From: JALEVB01 sp022768265
GTDB taxonomy: Bacteria; Bacillota_I; Bacilli_A; Erysipelotrichales; Erysipelotrichaceae
Direction: 5' to 3'
Assembly (NCBI GenBank): GCA_034168985.1
Contig: JAXFJE010000037.1
Span: forward strand, 47,120 to 111,119
Length of the DNA: 64,000 bases
Below are positions 43,027-52,417 of this stretch, in pieces. The notes beneath the pieces were generated by a model. The model was not told the DNA's origin, made no database searches, and saw only the letters and a program-made list of their open reading frames with translations. Made by a program: the position numbers and the translations under genes. The first letter of the stretch is position 1. Each line of letters opens with the position of its first letter.

Positions 43027-44496
43027 ATGTCGTTTCCTAAGAACTTTATGTGGGGAGGAGCTATTGCTGCTAACCAATGTGAGGGTGCGTGGAATCAAGA
43101 TGGTAAAGGTGTTAGCATAGCAGATGTATGTACTAAAGGCGATAAAAGTACTCCACGAAAAGTAACATATAAAACGAAAGATGGTTCTATTGAGGAACAG
43201 TATATGTTTAAATTTAATTTACCCAAAGGAGCAAAAGTAGGTTGTTTTGATAATTATAATTATCCTAGCCATGATGGAATAGATTTTTATAATAATTATA
43301 AAGAAGATATCAAACTATTTGCCGAAATGGGGTTTAATGTTTTAAGATTAAGTATAAATTGGACAAGACTTTTCCCAACAGGATTGGAAGAAACACCTAA
43401 TGAAGCAGGAATAAAGTTTTATGATGATATTTTCAACGAACTAAAAAAATATAATATTGAACCATTAGTTACATTATCACATTATGAATCTCCTATAGCT
43501 TTAACAAATGAGTGGAATTCTTGGGCAGATCGAAGAAATATAGATTGTTTTTTAAGATATGCAACAACTTGCTTTCAAAGATACAAAGGTAAAGTGAGAT
43601 ATTGGCTTACATTTAATGAAATAAATTGTATTGGATTTTCTGGCTGGCTTTGTGCTGGAGTTGCATCAAATGATCCACAAATTATAGCTAATGCTACATT
43701 GAATATGTTGATAGCGAGTGCTTTAACAGTTAAGAAAGCTCATGAAATTGATATTAATAATAAGGTTGGCAATATGATTAGTTATGCTCCAAGCTATGCA
43801 TATTCATGTGATCCAGAAGATGTATTAAAACAACGAAAAATACAAGTTAACTTGGATTTTTATAATGATGTACAAGTGAATGGAAGGTATCCAAAATTAA
43901 AATTGGCCTATTATAAAAATAATGGCATAGAATTAAAAATTAGTGAAGACGATGAAAAAATATTGAAAGAAGGAACTGTTGACTTTATTAGTATTTCTTA
44001 TTATATGTCAACATGTTGTTCGGCAGACGAAAGTAAAATATCTTCCCAAAAAGGGAATATGTCATTTGGAGTAAAAAATCCGTATCTTAATGAAAGCGAA
44101 TGGGGATGGCAGATAGATCCAACAGGTCTTAGAGTTGCACTGTTAGAAATATATTCGAGGTATCAAAAACCTATAATGGTTGTAGAAAATGGTTTAGGAG
44201 CTATTGATATAGTTGAAGCTGATGGTAAAGTTCATGATCAATATAGAATTGAATATTTGAATAAACATATAAATGCAATGGAAAAATCAATAACAGAAGA
44301 TGGAGTTGAATTAATTGGATATACTCCTTGGGGTTGTATTGATTTAATTAGTGCATCTACTGGCGAAATGAAAAAAAGATATGGATTTATTTATGTCGAT
44401 AAAAATGACGATGGATCAGGAAGTTTAAGAAGAATTAGAAAAGATTCGTTCTATTGGTACAAAGATATTATTAAAAATAATGGAGTTACAAAGTAA
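43027..44496 (+). CDS. GH1 6-phospho-beta-glucosidase/galactosidase
   Basis: A 489-residue family 1 glycosidase. Acid/base Glu198 lies in LTFNEIN and the nucleophile Glu387 in MVVENGLG. The N-terminal FMWGGAIAANQCEGAW and NWTRLFPTG motifs are typical. The C-terminal loop holding the phosphate-binding Ser/Lys/Tyr (SASTGEMKKRYGFIYVD) marks a 6-phospho-glycosidase. It cleaves the phosphorylated disaccharide delivered by the EIIABC system. It is the last gene of the operon; I see no strong terminator before the MATE gene. Confidence 0.92.
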   Translation: MSFPKNFMWGGAIAANQCEGAWNQDGKGVSIADVCTKGDKSTPRKVTYKTKDGSIEEQYMFKFNLPKGAKVGCFDNYNYPSHDGIDFYNNYKEDIKLFAEMGFNVLRLSINWTRLFPTGLEETPNEAGIKFYDDIFNELKKYNIEPLVTLSHYESPIALTNEWNSWADRRNIDCFLRYATTCFQRYKGKVRYWLTFNEINCIGFSGWLCAGVASNDPQIIANATLNMLIASALTVKKAHEIDINNKVGNMISYAPSYAYSCDPEDVLKQRKIQVNLDFYNDVQVNGRYPKLKLAYYKNNGIELKISEDDEKILKEGTVDFISISYYMSTCCSADESKISSQKGNMSFGVKNPYLNESEWGWQIDPTGLRVALLEIYSRYQKPIMVVENGLGAIDIVEADGKVHDQYRIEYLNKHINAMEKSITEDGVELIGYTPWGCIDLISASTGEMKKRYGFIYVDKNDDGSGSLRRIRKDSFYWYKDIIKNNGVTK

Positions 44497-44535
44497 TTTA
44501 TAACAAATAAATAAAATAAGTTATATAATAAACTT

Positions 44536-45879
44536 ATGGAAAACAAAGTGATGATTAAAGAAGCTTTTAGAATGGCATGGCCAGCAGTTCTAGAAAGCTT
44601 TTTCGTGTCTTTAGCTGGCATGATCGATACGCTGATGATCTCATCTTTAGGACCATCCGCTGTTGCAGGAGTTGGATTGACCACTCAACCTAAATTTATT
44701 GCGCTAACGATTTTTATTGCAATCAATATAGGTATTAGTGCGCTTGTTGCAAGAAGATATGGTCAAAAAAATCAACATAGCGCAAATGAAATTGTTGTTA
44801 CTGCTTTGGTGTTTACGTTAATTGCTTGTGTGATCATAACCACGATCACAGTGTTAGGGGCAGATACGATCATTCGTTGGTGTGGTTCTAATGCAGATAC
44901 GCATGATGCTGGATCAATATACTTTAAGGTCATACAATTAGGAATGATCTTTAATGTATTATCTTTGGCTATCAATGCAGCCCAACGAGGTAGTGGCAAT
45001 ACCAAGATTGCGATGACGACCAATATTACTAGCAGTATCGTCAATATCATCTTTAATTATTTGTTAATTGGTGGGAATCTTGGATTTCCAAAATGGGGTG
45101 TTTTTGGGGCTGCTTTTGCGACGGTGCTAGGGACATTTGTTGCTTGTGTGATGTCTATAAGGTCGATCTTTAAAAAACAAAGTTATATTTCTTTCAAATA
45201 TATCGTTGATAATAAGATTCGTTTTCAAATGGATACTTTTAAAAGCTTGATCAATCTTTCTAGTAATTTCATCATTGAAAATTTAGTGATGCGTATAGGT
45301 TTTTTGACTACGGCTATCATGGCAGCAAAGCTTGGAACAGAGGCTTTTGCTGCTCATCAAGTGGGAATGAATTTTTTGAATTTATCTTTCTCATTTGGTG
45401 ATGGAATGCAAGTAGCGGCAGTAGCATTGATCGGACGGAGCTTAGGTGCTAAAGATGGAACATTAGCGAAGGCATATGGTAGCATTTGTCAAAAGATGGG
45501 CTTGGGTATCTCGTTAGTGTTGATGGTTGTTTTATTTGGGTTTGGAAGAGAGATCTTTAGTATCTTTTTTACAGAGGCTAATATCTTAGATATGGGAAGC
45601 TTGATCATGAATTTCATTGCAATCACATCGATCTTTCAGATTTCTCAAATCATTTTTGCTGGTGCTTTGCGAGGAGCAGGGGATGCTAAGTTCACTTTGT
45701 TAGGTTCGCTTATTTCAGTTACGATCATCCGTACCCTAGTGACTTGGGGGTTATCTGGTGGATTGATCAATTTAGGGCTGGTTGGTATTTGGACAGGAGT
45801 TCTTTCTGATCAATTATCACGTTTCTTGCTTTTTTCTACAAGATATCGAAGAGGTAAGTGGATAAATATCGAGATATAG
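44536..45879 (+). CDS. MATE-family multidrug/cation efflux transporter
   Basis: A 447-residue MATE transporter of about 12 helices in two pseudo-repeats. FRMAWPAVLESFFVSLAGMIDTLMIS, NAAQRGSGNTKIAM and ALRGAGDAKFT are typical. It exports small organic cations or drugs using Na+ or H+. Its codon use (frequent ATC, TTG and GGC/GCG) resembles trxB and rapZ rather than the very AT-rich sugar genes on both sides, suggesting that it is an original resident. Confidence 0.92.
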   Translation: MENKVMIKEAFRMAWPAVLESFFVSLAGMIDTLMISSLGPSAVAGVGLTTQPKFIALTIFIAINIGISALVARRYGQKNQHSANEIVVTALVFTLIACVIITTITVLGADTIIRWCGSNADTHDAGSIYFKVIQLGMIFNVLSLAINAAQRGSGNTKIAMTTNITSSIVNIIFNYLLIGGNLGFPKWGVFGAAFATVLGTFVACVMSIRSIFKKQSYISFKYIVDNKIRFQMDTFKSLINLSSNFIIENLVMRIGFLTTAIMAAKLGTEAFAAHQVGMNFLNLSFSFGDGMQVAAVALIGRSLGAKDGTLAKAYGSICQKMGLGISLVLMVVLFGFGREIFSIFFTEANILDMGSLIMNFIAITSIFQISQIIFAGALRGAGDAKFTLLGSLISVTIIRTLVTWGLSGGLINLGLVGIWTGVLSDQLSRFLLFSTRYRRGKWINIEI

Positions 45880-45962
45880 TAATATTTTAATGTGTGAAAA
45901 ATACTAATAAGATGAATATTACATATTATGTATTAGTTGTATAAATTGGGGTATAAAACTTA

Positions 45963-47963
45963 ATGGCAAATGAGAAAAAGAGAATTTTAGAGCTATTTTA
46001 TATTTTGACCAAGCATTGTGATCAATATATTAATTCAGTTGAGTTGTCAAAAAAAGTTCAAGTTAGTGACAGAACAATAAAGAGTGATATTAAGGATTTA
46101 GAAAAATTTGCACATGCTAGTGGTAGCCACATTGTATCCAAAAAAGGTTGTGGATATAAATTGATAATTGATAAGCATGAAATTTATGATCCAGTAAAAG
46201 AACAACTTCAATATTATTTTGGAATGTTTGGATCCATACAAGCTATGAAATCAACAAGAGTGAACGATATTGTAAGACGAATCATTTGTGAAGAAAATTA
46301 TGTTACTTTGGATGATATTGCAGATGAATTGTATCTAACACGTAGCGCATTACGCGAAGATAATAAGGAAGTACGAAAATTTTTAGAAAAGTTCAATTTA
46401 CGATTAAAACACAATTACGAAAGCGGTCCTTTAGTTGTTGGTAACGAATATGATAGAAGATTGGCAATGCTTTGCGTGTTTGATAACCATTATCATGAAG
46501 CTATGACTTTTTATAAAGATTTTGATTATTTAGAATGGTTTGATTTTGATGAAAGCAAGAGATTTGATATTCGTCATATATTCTTAAGACATCTTAGAGA
46601 ATCAAGTTGTCATATTAGGGATGATCATGCGCAAAGATTATCGCGTTATTTATGTTTAATGAGTAATCGATATAATCGTGGCTACAAAGTTAATTTTAAT
46701 GAAAAAGAAGTAAATTTTGTTCATTCTTTTACAGAATATAATGTTGCTAAAGAGTTAATGATTGAATTAGAAAATAAATATGATATAAGAGTAAATGATG
46801 AAGAAATTTGTGGCTTCGCAATTCAACTGTTAAGTTGGAGAGATATTAGTGCCGAGTGTGATTTAGAAAAAAATTATTCAAAATTACTAACTGAATGTGA
46901 GGAATTAGTATCAAATTTTTGTACAAATATTTCGAATAATTTCTTTATTGATTTACTTAAAATTAGTGGCAGTTATAATACTTTAATGAGATTAATGATA
47001 CCTTTGGTTATACAGCAACGTTTTGGATTGCTTAATCAATTGATAAGAAATGTAACAGTGGAAGATGAAAGAATAATATTTTCTCCTGTTGCTTCATATT
47101 TTGCTTTTGAACTAGATGAAGTTTTTTTTAATAAATATCATCAACATATTTCATTATATAATATAGCAACCTTTGCTTGTTCTTTACAAAGTTTAATACT
47201 ACAAATACCATACCCTTTCAAACCAATAAGAGCAATTGTTTGTATGGCAGAAGGGCTTAACTCTGCTGAAATGGTGAGAAAAATTATTAATTTACGCTAC
47301 AAGGGATGCTTTTCACGACTTGATGTTTACGAATTATATGAAATGAGGGGACTTAATCAGGATGACTATGATTATACTATTTTAAATGTACCATCATTTT
47401 CTTACAAATATGATTGGCCATATTTGATGGTTGATCAGATGCCTACCCAACATCAACTTAATCAGGTATATAATGAAATAATTTTAAGTGGAGTACAATT
47501 GAGTGGTATATTAAATAAACTTTTTACAGATAAAATTGAGGTTTATCGTAATTTCAGTATGGCTGACTATGAATATTTCATTGACTTGATTAGTTTCCGA
47601 CATGGGAAAAATAGTGAGTGTATTGGAATAATAAAACAAGAGTTATTAAAAAGAGGAAGAGCTTTTATTCATAATAAAGTAATGGTCTTGATGATAAAGA
47701 GAAAATATACTGATCGTAACTTTATAGAGTTCTATGAGTTATCTAACGAACATGTATATAAAGACTGTGCATTTGACTATATTGTAGTATTAAGCGCAGA
47801 TTTTTCAAAAAATATATCTGGTTTGCGATTTATAAATGATTTAATGTTCATGATGTTTCAAGATACAAAGCACATAAAAAAAATAATGCGATCAAGTCAG
47901 ATAGATTCTCTAATTGATATTGTTAAAGAAGCATTAAAATCATTGCCAATTTCACTTACATAA
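45963..47963 (+). CDS. PRD-containing BglG/MtlR-type transcriptional regulator
   Basis: A 666-residue regulator. Two N-terminal HTH units (LSKKVQVSDRTIKSDIKDLEKF and IADELYLTRSALREDNKEVRKFL) are followed by weakly conserved PRD regions (about 175-410), an EIIB-like segment (RAIVCMAEGLNSAEMVRKIINLRYKG, about 405-430) whose active Cys is displaced, and a C-terminal EIIA-like domain (about 520-660). It probably controls the mannose-type PTS operon downstream. Several phosphohistidine positions look lost, so the mode of control may differ from standard members. The ribosome site is weak. Confidence 0.8.
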   Translation: MANEKKRILELFYILTKHCDQYINSVELSKKVQVSDRTIKSDIKDLEKFAHASGSHIVSKKGCGYKLIIDKHEIYDPVKEQLQYYFGMFGSIQAMKSTRVNDIVRRIICEENYVTLDDIADELYLTRSALREDNKEVRKFLEKFNLRLKHNYESGPLVVGNEYDRRLAMLCVFDNHYHEAMTFYKDFDYLEWFDFDESKRFDIRHIFLRHLRESSCHIRDDHAQRLSRYLCLMSNRYNRGYKVNFNEKEVNFVHSFTEYNVAKELMIELENKYDIRVNDEEICGFAIQLLSWRDISAECDLEKNYSKLLTECEELVSNFCTNISNNFFIDLLKISGSYNTLMRLMIPLVIQQRFGLLNQLIRNVTVEDERIIFSPVASYFAFELDEVFFNKYHQHISLYNIATFACSLQSLILQIPYPFKPIRAIVCMAEGLNSAEMVRKIINLRYKGCFSRLDVYELYEMRGLNQDDYDYTILNVPSFSYKYDWPYLMVDQMPTQHQLNQVYNEIILSGVQLSGILNKLFTDKIEVYRNFSMADYEYFIDLISFRHGKNSECIGIIKQELLKRGRAFIHNKVMVLMIKRKYTDRNFIEFYELSNEHVYKDCAFDYIVVLSADFSKNISGLRFINDLMFMMFQDTKHIKKIMRSSQIDSLIDIVKEALKSLPISLT

Positions 47964-47992
47964 GGGAAATCTAATGTATTTTCCCTTTTTTT
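47962..47992 (+). terminator. Terminator after the PRD regulator
   Basis: AAGGGAAA and TTTCCCTT form an eight-pair stem with a ten-base loop, followed by a T run. Confidence 0.75.
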
Positions 47993-48008
47993 ATGGAAAA
48001 AATTCACA

Positions 48009-48037
48009 TTGGCAATTAAGATAAAAAAATATATATT
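48009..48037 (+). promoter_or_regulatory. Sigma-70-type promoter of the mannose-type PTS operon
   Basis: TTGGCA (48009-48014), 17 bases, TATATT (48032-48037). The TTGGCA resembles a -24 element of sigma-54 promoters, but no TTGC -12 element follows. Confidence 0.6.
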
Positions 48038-48047
48038 ATTAGCAAGA

Positions 48048-48061
48048 TGAAAGCGCTATCA
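48048..48061 (+). promoter_or_regulatory. cre site just downstream of the start of transcription
   Basis: TGAAAGCGCTATCA matches the cre consensus at all 14 positions. It lies about ten bases after the -10 box, a roadblock position for CcpA, and overlaps an unused in-frame ATG at 48047. Confidence 0.75.
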
Positions 48062-48073
48062 CAGGAGGAGCAA

Positions 48074-48481
48074 ATGAAAATATTTTTATCTTCACATGGA
48101 CATTTGGCTAGCGGAATCAAAAGTTCATTGGATATTTTAATAGGAAACAGTGATAAATTAACAATTTTTGATGCATATGTTGATGAAACAAATTTAACTG
48201 AAAAGTTAGATGAATTTTATGAAAAGATAGTTGACGATGAGCAAGTAATTCTTTTGTCTGATTTATATGGTGGAAGTGTTAATCAACAAATGGTGCTATA
48301 CGCAAATAGGCCAAATACGACTTTAATTGCTGGAGTAAATTTAGCGTTAGTTTTGGAATTAACAATTGCCGAAAATTTAAGCAAGGAAAGTATTGAAGAG
48401 ATTGTTGATCAAAGCCGCTCAATGATGAGAATTGTTGATATTAGTGATGAAAAAAGCGAAACAGAAGATGATTTTTTCTAA
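48074..48481 (+). CDS. PTS mannose-type EIIA
   Basis: A 135-residue EIIA-Man. MKIFLSSHGHLASGIKSSLDILIG has the active histidine His8; LLSDLYGGSVNQQ is the conserved subunit interface. I chose the ATG at 48074, which has AGGAGG upstream, over one at 48047 that lies within the cre site. It receives phosphate from HPr. Acidic C-terminal tail (EKSETEDDFF). Confidence 0.92.
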   Translation: MKIFLSSHGHLASGIKSSLDILIGNSDKLTIFDAYVDETNLTEKLDEFYEKIVDDEQVILLSDLYGGSVNQQMVLYANRPNTTLIAGVNLALVLELTIAENLSKESIEEIVDQSRSMMRIVDISDEKSETEDDFF

Positions 48482-48499
48482 GAAAGAGAGGAGAATAAT

Positions 48500-48994
48500 A
48501 TGATTAAATTAGTACGTTTAGATGAAAGATTAATTCACGGCCAAGTAGCCATCAAGTGGTCAAGACATACAGGAGTAGACAGAATTATTGTTGCAAATGA
48601 TGAAGCAGCAGGAAGTACTATTATTCAAAAAAGTTTGATGATGGCTGCACCTTCAACTTGCAAGGTAGCAATTAAATCAGTTGATGATTCAATAAAATTG
48701 ATGAATGACCCAAGAGCTGAAAATTTGAAAATTTTGACCATCGTTTCAAATCCAAGCGATTTGAATAAGGTTTTGGCAAGCGTTAAAAATATTCCATTAG
48801 TGAATGTTGGAAATTATGGGAGAATAGCTCCAAAACATGGAAATGAAACAAGAAAAACATATGGTTCAAACTTATATGCTTATGATGATGAAGTTGAATT
48901 ATTTAAAAAAGCTATAAGTTATGGCGTTGAAATTGTCTACCAAACCACGCCAGAAGATGCTCCAGAAAAATTGAGCAAGGTGTTAGGTTTATAA
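48500..48994 (+). CDS. PTS mannose/fructose/sorbose-type EIIB
   Basis: A 164-residue EIIB with the phosphohistidine His13 in LVRLDERLIHGQVAIKW and VNVGNYGRIAP. It passes phosphate to the sugar carried by the EIIC-EIID pair. AGAGGAG precedes the ATG. Confidence 0.94.
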   Translation: MIKLVRLDERLIHGQVAIKWSRHTGVDRIIVANDEAAGSTIIQKSLMMAAPSTCKVAIKSVDDSIKLMNDPRAENLKILTIVSNPSDLNKVLASVKNIPLVNVGNYGRIAPKHGNETRKTYGSNLYAYDDEVELFKKAISYGVEIVYQTTPEDAPEKLSKVLGL

Positions 48995-49017
48995 ATAATA
49001 AATAAGGAGGGATATTT

Positions 49018-49830
49018 ATGGTAGAAGCAGCTTTACAGATCTGTATTGCATACTATATCATCGCAATATTAGATCCATACATCGTTTCATGGCAATGCTT
49101 GAATCGTCCAATTGTTGTTGCACCACTTGCAGGACTAATTTTAGGAGATTTCCATACAGGAATCATCATGGGAGCCTCTTTAGAATCAATCTTTATGGGA
49201 ATTAGCGCCATAGGTGGATCAATTCCGGCAGATGCAACTACATCTAGTATTATTGCAGTAGCCTTTACTATTCTAACAGGAGCAAGTGCAGAGGAAGGGT
49301 TGGCGATTGCTTTGCCAATTGGAACAGTCATGGCATCTATTGCTTCATTATTTACACCTCTATGGGCTTCGTTTGCAGTATATTGGGAAAAGCTTGCTGT
49401 GCAATGTAAACCTAATAAGTTCTTAGTTCAAAATTTATTATTTTCATGCTTAACTGCTCCATTAATAAATACAATAATTTTATTTTTAGCTGTATCATTT
49501 GGTGTTGAAGGATTGAATGCATTTTTGGCTAGTTTGCCAGCATGGGTGATGACAGGATTAGCAGCTTCAGCAAGTATGATGACTGCAGTAGGATTTGCAA
49601 TTTTAACTTCGATGATTTGGAATAAAGAAGTAGGTATTTTCTTCTTTGTTGGATATGTTTTAGTTGCATATGCAGGGTTAAATACATTGGCAATAGCTAT
49701 CTTAGGAGCTGCTGTTGCTGTGACAATGTTCTTTAGTGAAAAAAGAATTATTGATCTAAAAAATTCTATGCACACTCAAAATGATAATCAAGGTGGTACG
49801 TTAGCAAATGATGAGGAGGATTTCTTCTAA
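49018..49830 (+). CDS. PTS mannose-type EIIC permease
   Basis: A 270-residue membrane protein: PIVVAPLAGLILGDFHTGIIMGASLESIFMG and IGGSIPADATTSSIIAVAF are standard EIIC-Man signatures. It forms the sugar channel with EIID. The stop and the EIID ATG overlap by one base. Confidence 0.94.
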   Translation: MVEAALQICIAYYIIAILDPYIVSWQCLNRPIVVAPLAGLILGDFHTGIIMGASLESIFMGISAIGGSIPADATTSSIIAVAFTILTGASAEEGLAIALPIGTVMASIASLFTPLWASFAVYWEKLAVQCKPNKFLVQNLLFSCLTAPLINTIILFLAVSFGVEGLNAFLASLPAWVMTGLAASASMMTAVGFAILTSMIWNKEVGIFFFVGYVLVAYAGLNTLAIAILGAAVAVTMFFSEKRIIDLKNSMHTQNDNQGGTLANDEEDFF

Positions 49831-50648
49831 TGGAAAAGAAAGTATTAACAAGTGAAGAAAAAAAGACATTAAATAGGATGTTCATTCGCTCACATTTAGT
49901 TTTCTTAAGTTTTAATATGGTTAAGATGGAAGCTAATGGTTTTACTGCAACAATGTCTCCTGCAATTGAGTCAATCTATAAAGATGATGAAGAAGGTAAA
50001 AAAGCCGCATATCTTCGCCATCAAAATTTCTTTAATACTCATGCAGTTCCATTTAGCTTTATTGCTGGTTTAGCATATGCTATGGAAAAAGAGCATAAGG
50101 AAAAGAATTCAATTGATGGACAGACGATTGAAAGTATAAAGGCAGCTTTAATGGGTCCAACTGCTGGAATGTTTGATAGTTTGTTCTTTAACTGTTTGCG
50201 TATTATTGCAGCTGGAATAGGAATTGGATTATGCTCTCAAGGCTCGATCCTTGGCACTTTAATTTTTATCGTTTTATATGGTTTAAGTCAATCTTTGGTT
50301 AAATATTTCTTTATAAACTGGGGTTATGTTTATGGTACATCATTCATTGATGCTGTATTCTCTAGTGGCTTAATGAGCGCATTGACTAAAGCTGCTAGCG
50401 TATTAGGTTTGATAATGGTTGGGGCAATGACTGCATCTATGGTTAATGTTCCTTTAAATTTCACGATTAATATTGGAGAAACTTCAGTGATAGTTGGAGA
50501 TGTATTAAACTCAATTTTCCCTGGATTATTGAGTGTAGTGTTGTTGTTCTTGATGGTAAGTCTAATAAAGAAAGGAAAACGTCCAACTCAATTAATTGTG
50601 GGAATTTTAGTTTTTGCTTTAGTTGGAGCCTTCTTTCATATCTTCTAA
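49830..50648 (+). CDS. PTS mannose-type EIID permease subunit
   Basis: A 272-residue EIID. The N-terminal RMFIRSHLVFLSFNMVKMEANGFTATMSPAI, RHQNFFNTH and GPTAGMFDSLFFNCLRIIAAGIGIGL are characteristic. The C-terminus has several hydrophobic segments. Confidence 0.94.
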   Translation: MEKKVLTSEEKKTLNRMFIRSHLVFLSFNMVKMEANGFTATMSPAIESIYKDDEEGKKAAYLRHQNFFNTHAVPFSFIAGLAYAMEKEHKEKNSIDGQTIESIKAALMGPTAGMFDSLFFNCLRIIAAGIGIGLCSQGSILGTLIFIVLYGLSQSLVKYFFINWGYVYGTSFIDAVFSSGLMSALTKAASVLGLIMVGAMTASMVNVPLNFTINIGETSVIVGDVLNSIFPGLLSVVLLFLMVSLIKKGKRPTQLIVGILVFALVGAFFHIF

Positions 50649-50659
50649 TTTATTTTATA

Positions 50660-50694
50660 AAGGTATTTAAGGGCATCCTTAGATACCTTGTTTT
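50660..50694 (+). terminator. Internal stem-loop between EIID and the downstream enzymes
   Basis: AAGGTATTTAAGG and CCTTAGATACCTT form a 13-pair stem with one G-U pair and a GCAT loop, followed by GTTTTATTT. It probably terminates part of the transcripts or protects the PTS mRNA. Confidence 0.65.
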
Positions 50695-50708
50695 ATTTCG
50701 GAGGTATT

Positions 50709-51602
50709 ATGAAAGATTTGTTAATGCATTATGGTGTTACTTTAGGAAAAAGATATTCATATAAACAAAAAGAATTTTTTTTGAATTATATCATAAAAAT
50801 ATGTCAAGAAAATAATGTGAATTATGAGCTTATTACTGAAAATAGAAGGCTAATAAAAACTACAAATTTGGTAATTGGGGATATTGATAAATCAAAAAAA
50901 ATAGTTATGGCATATTATGATACACCTCAGCGTTATTTGTTTACAAATTATAGATATTTCCCTTTTAATCCGTCTGAAAATGTACGTCAAGAGAAGAACA
51001 GATTTATTTTGAAAATAATAATGACCGTTATGTTTATTGGTTTATTAATTATGGGAAATTATTTAAATGAGTGTTTTACTATTATCTCAAGAAATTTATG
51101 GTATGTATTTGCTGGGATTATTTGCTTTATTTTTTATCTAATCATTCGGCCAAAGGGTAATGATGTGAATTTTAATGCAAATAGTGCAGCAGTTGCTGTA
51201 ATTATGGGCGCTATTGATAAGACAAAAAATAAAAATTTTTCTTTAGTTTTGTATGATAGAGGAAGTACGGGATATGATGGCTTAAAACTAATGAATGATA
51301 GAATAAAAAAAGATTCTGAAATATTAATATTAGATGGAATATCTTGTGGAGAGAAGGTTGCATTTGCTCACAAAAATATGTCGATAAATGAATATATATG
51401 TGATGGATGGATTGATAAAAGTTATCAAAACGCACACAATGCTTTGTATTTTTTTAATCATTGTTCAATGATTAGCTGTGGAAAAATAGTTAATCATCAA
51501 TTTGTTGTTGAACCAACGAGAAATAGAAAAGATTATTCAATCAATATGGAACAATTAAACCAAATAAATGAGGTAGTTCATAGATTTATAGAAGGAAGTT
51601 AA
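50709..51602 (+). CDS. Membrane protein with degenerate M28-peptidase-like domain
   Basis: A 297-residue protein with two central helices (about 100-120 and 128-148). Around them the M28 aminopeptidase pattern is visible but metal ligands are replaced: MAYYDTP (usually HxD), NFNANSAAVAVIMG (usually GANDNASGVA), LVLYDRGSTGYDG (usually FxxxEEEGLxGS). ILDGISCG is retained. An enzyme of this class would act on peptides or amino-acylated sugars; this one is probably catalytically dead or altered. CGGAGG precedes the ATG at 50709. It sits after the PTS genes and three bases before the deacetylase gene. Confidence 0.65.
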   Translation: MKDLLMHYGVTLGKRYSYKQKEFFLNYIIKICQENNVNYELITENRRLIKTTNLVIGDIDKSKKIVMAYYDTPQRYLFTNYRYFPFNPSENVRQEKNRFILKIIMTVMFIGLLIMGNYLNECFTIISRNLWYVFAGIICFIFYLIIRPKGNDVNFNANSAAVAVIMGAIDKTKNKNFSLVLYDRGSTGYDGLKLMNDRIKKDSEILILDGISCGEKVAFAHKNMSINEYICDGWIDKSYQNAHNALYFFNHCSMISCGKIVNHQFVVEPTRNRKDYSINMEQLNQINEVVHRFIEGS

Positions 51603-51604
51603 AT

Positions 51605-52417
51605 ATGACAAAATTATTATTTCAAAGTGATGATTATGGTATAAGTGATGGTGTTACAGATGGAATAATTAAAGGTATCGAAGATGGAATTATTCGTAAT
51701 ACAGGATTATTTGTTAATATGCCTAGTTCAATACGAGCAGCAAAAAGGATAAAACCATTTTTAAATGATATATCATTAGGGATCGATATAAATCTTGTTG
51801 CTGGAAATAGTGTTAGTGATCCAAAATTAGTTAAAGATTTAGTCGATAGTAAAGGTCATCTAATTTCTTCTCGTGAACGCATATTAAATGGAAAAATAGT
51901 GACGCGTAAAGGATTGGTACTAGAATTTGAAGAAGATCCATATCCATTTGATCAAGTTCTACTTGAAACAGAGAATCAACTGCTAAAATTTAAAGAATTA
52001 ATAGGGAAATGGCCAGATTATTTTCATGGACATTCTTTAATGACGCCAAACACTATAAAAGCAGCAAAAATAATTGCTGATAAATATGGTGTTTTAATGA
52101 GTACAAAAGTTATGGAAAGTCCTAATGTATACTCTATCCCGTGTGATTGGACACCGAAACCATTTCCGCTTGTTGATCAAATAAACACTAATGTTGAGCT
52201 CAATTTAATAAATAGTTTAAAAGCATCTCTTAATCATGAATTATTATATTTTATTTGCCATTGTGGATATGTTGATGCTGACCTTATGGCAGAAACTAGT
52301 TACACAATGATTAGGATAAAAGATTTGCAGGCAGCTACTAGTCCCTTAGTTAAAGAGTTTATAAAAGAAAATAAAATAGAATTGGTTACTTATAAAGAAA
52401 TAGAGGAGAAATTATAA
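51605..52417 (+). CDS. ChbG/YdjC-type carbohydrate deacetylase
   Basis: A 270-residue YdjC-fold protein. LLFQSDDYGIS has the metal-binding Asp9-Asp10, and PDYFHGHSLM and CHCGYVDADLM hold the histidines. Characterised members remove an acetyl group from phosphorylated chito-oligosaccharides such as diacetylchitobiose 6-phosphate. Its last base is shared with the nagA ATG, so both deacetylases are made together. Confidence 0.88.
   Translation: MTKLLFQSDDYGISDGVTDGIIKGIEDGIIRNTGLFVNMPSSIRAAKRIKPFLNDISLGIDINLVAGNSVSDPKLVKDLVDSKGHLISSRERILNGKIVTRKGLVLEFEEDPYPFDQVLLETENQLLKFKELIGKWPDYFHGHSLMTPNTIKAAKIIADKYGVLMSTKVMESPNVYSIPCDWTPKPFPLVDQINTNVELNLINSLKASLNHELLYFICHCGYVDADLMAETSYTMIRIKDLQAATSPLVKEFIKENKIELVTYKEIEEKL

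Noticed and set aside
48001..48037. Sigma-54 promoter before the mannose-type PTS
   Set aside because: TTGGCA resembles a -24 box but no TTGC-type -12 box follows at the proper distance, whereas a 17-base-spaced sigma-70 promoter fits.
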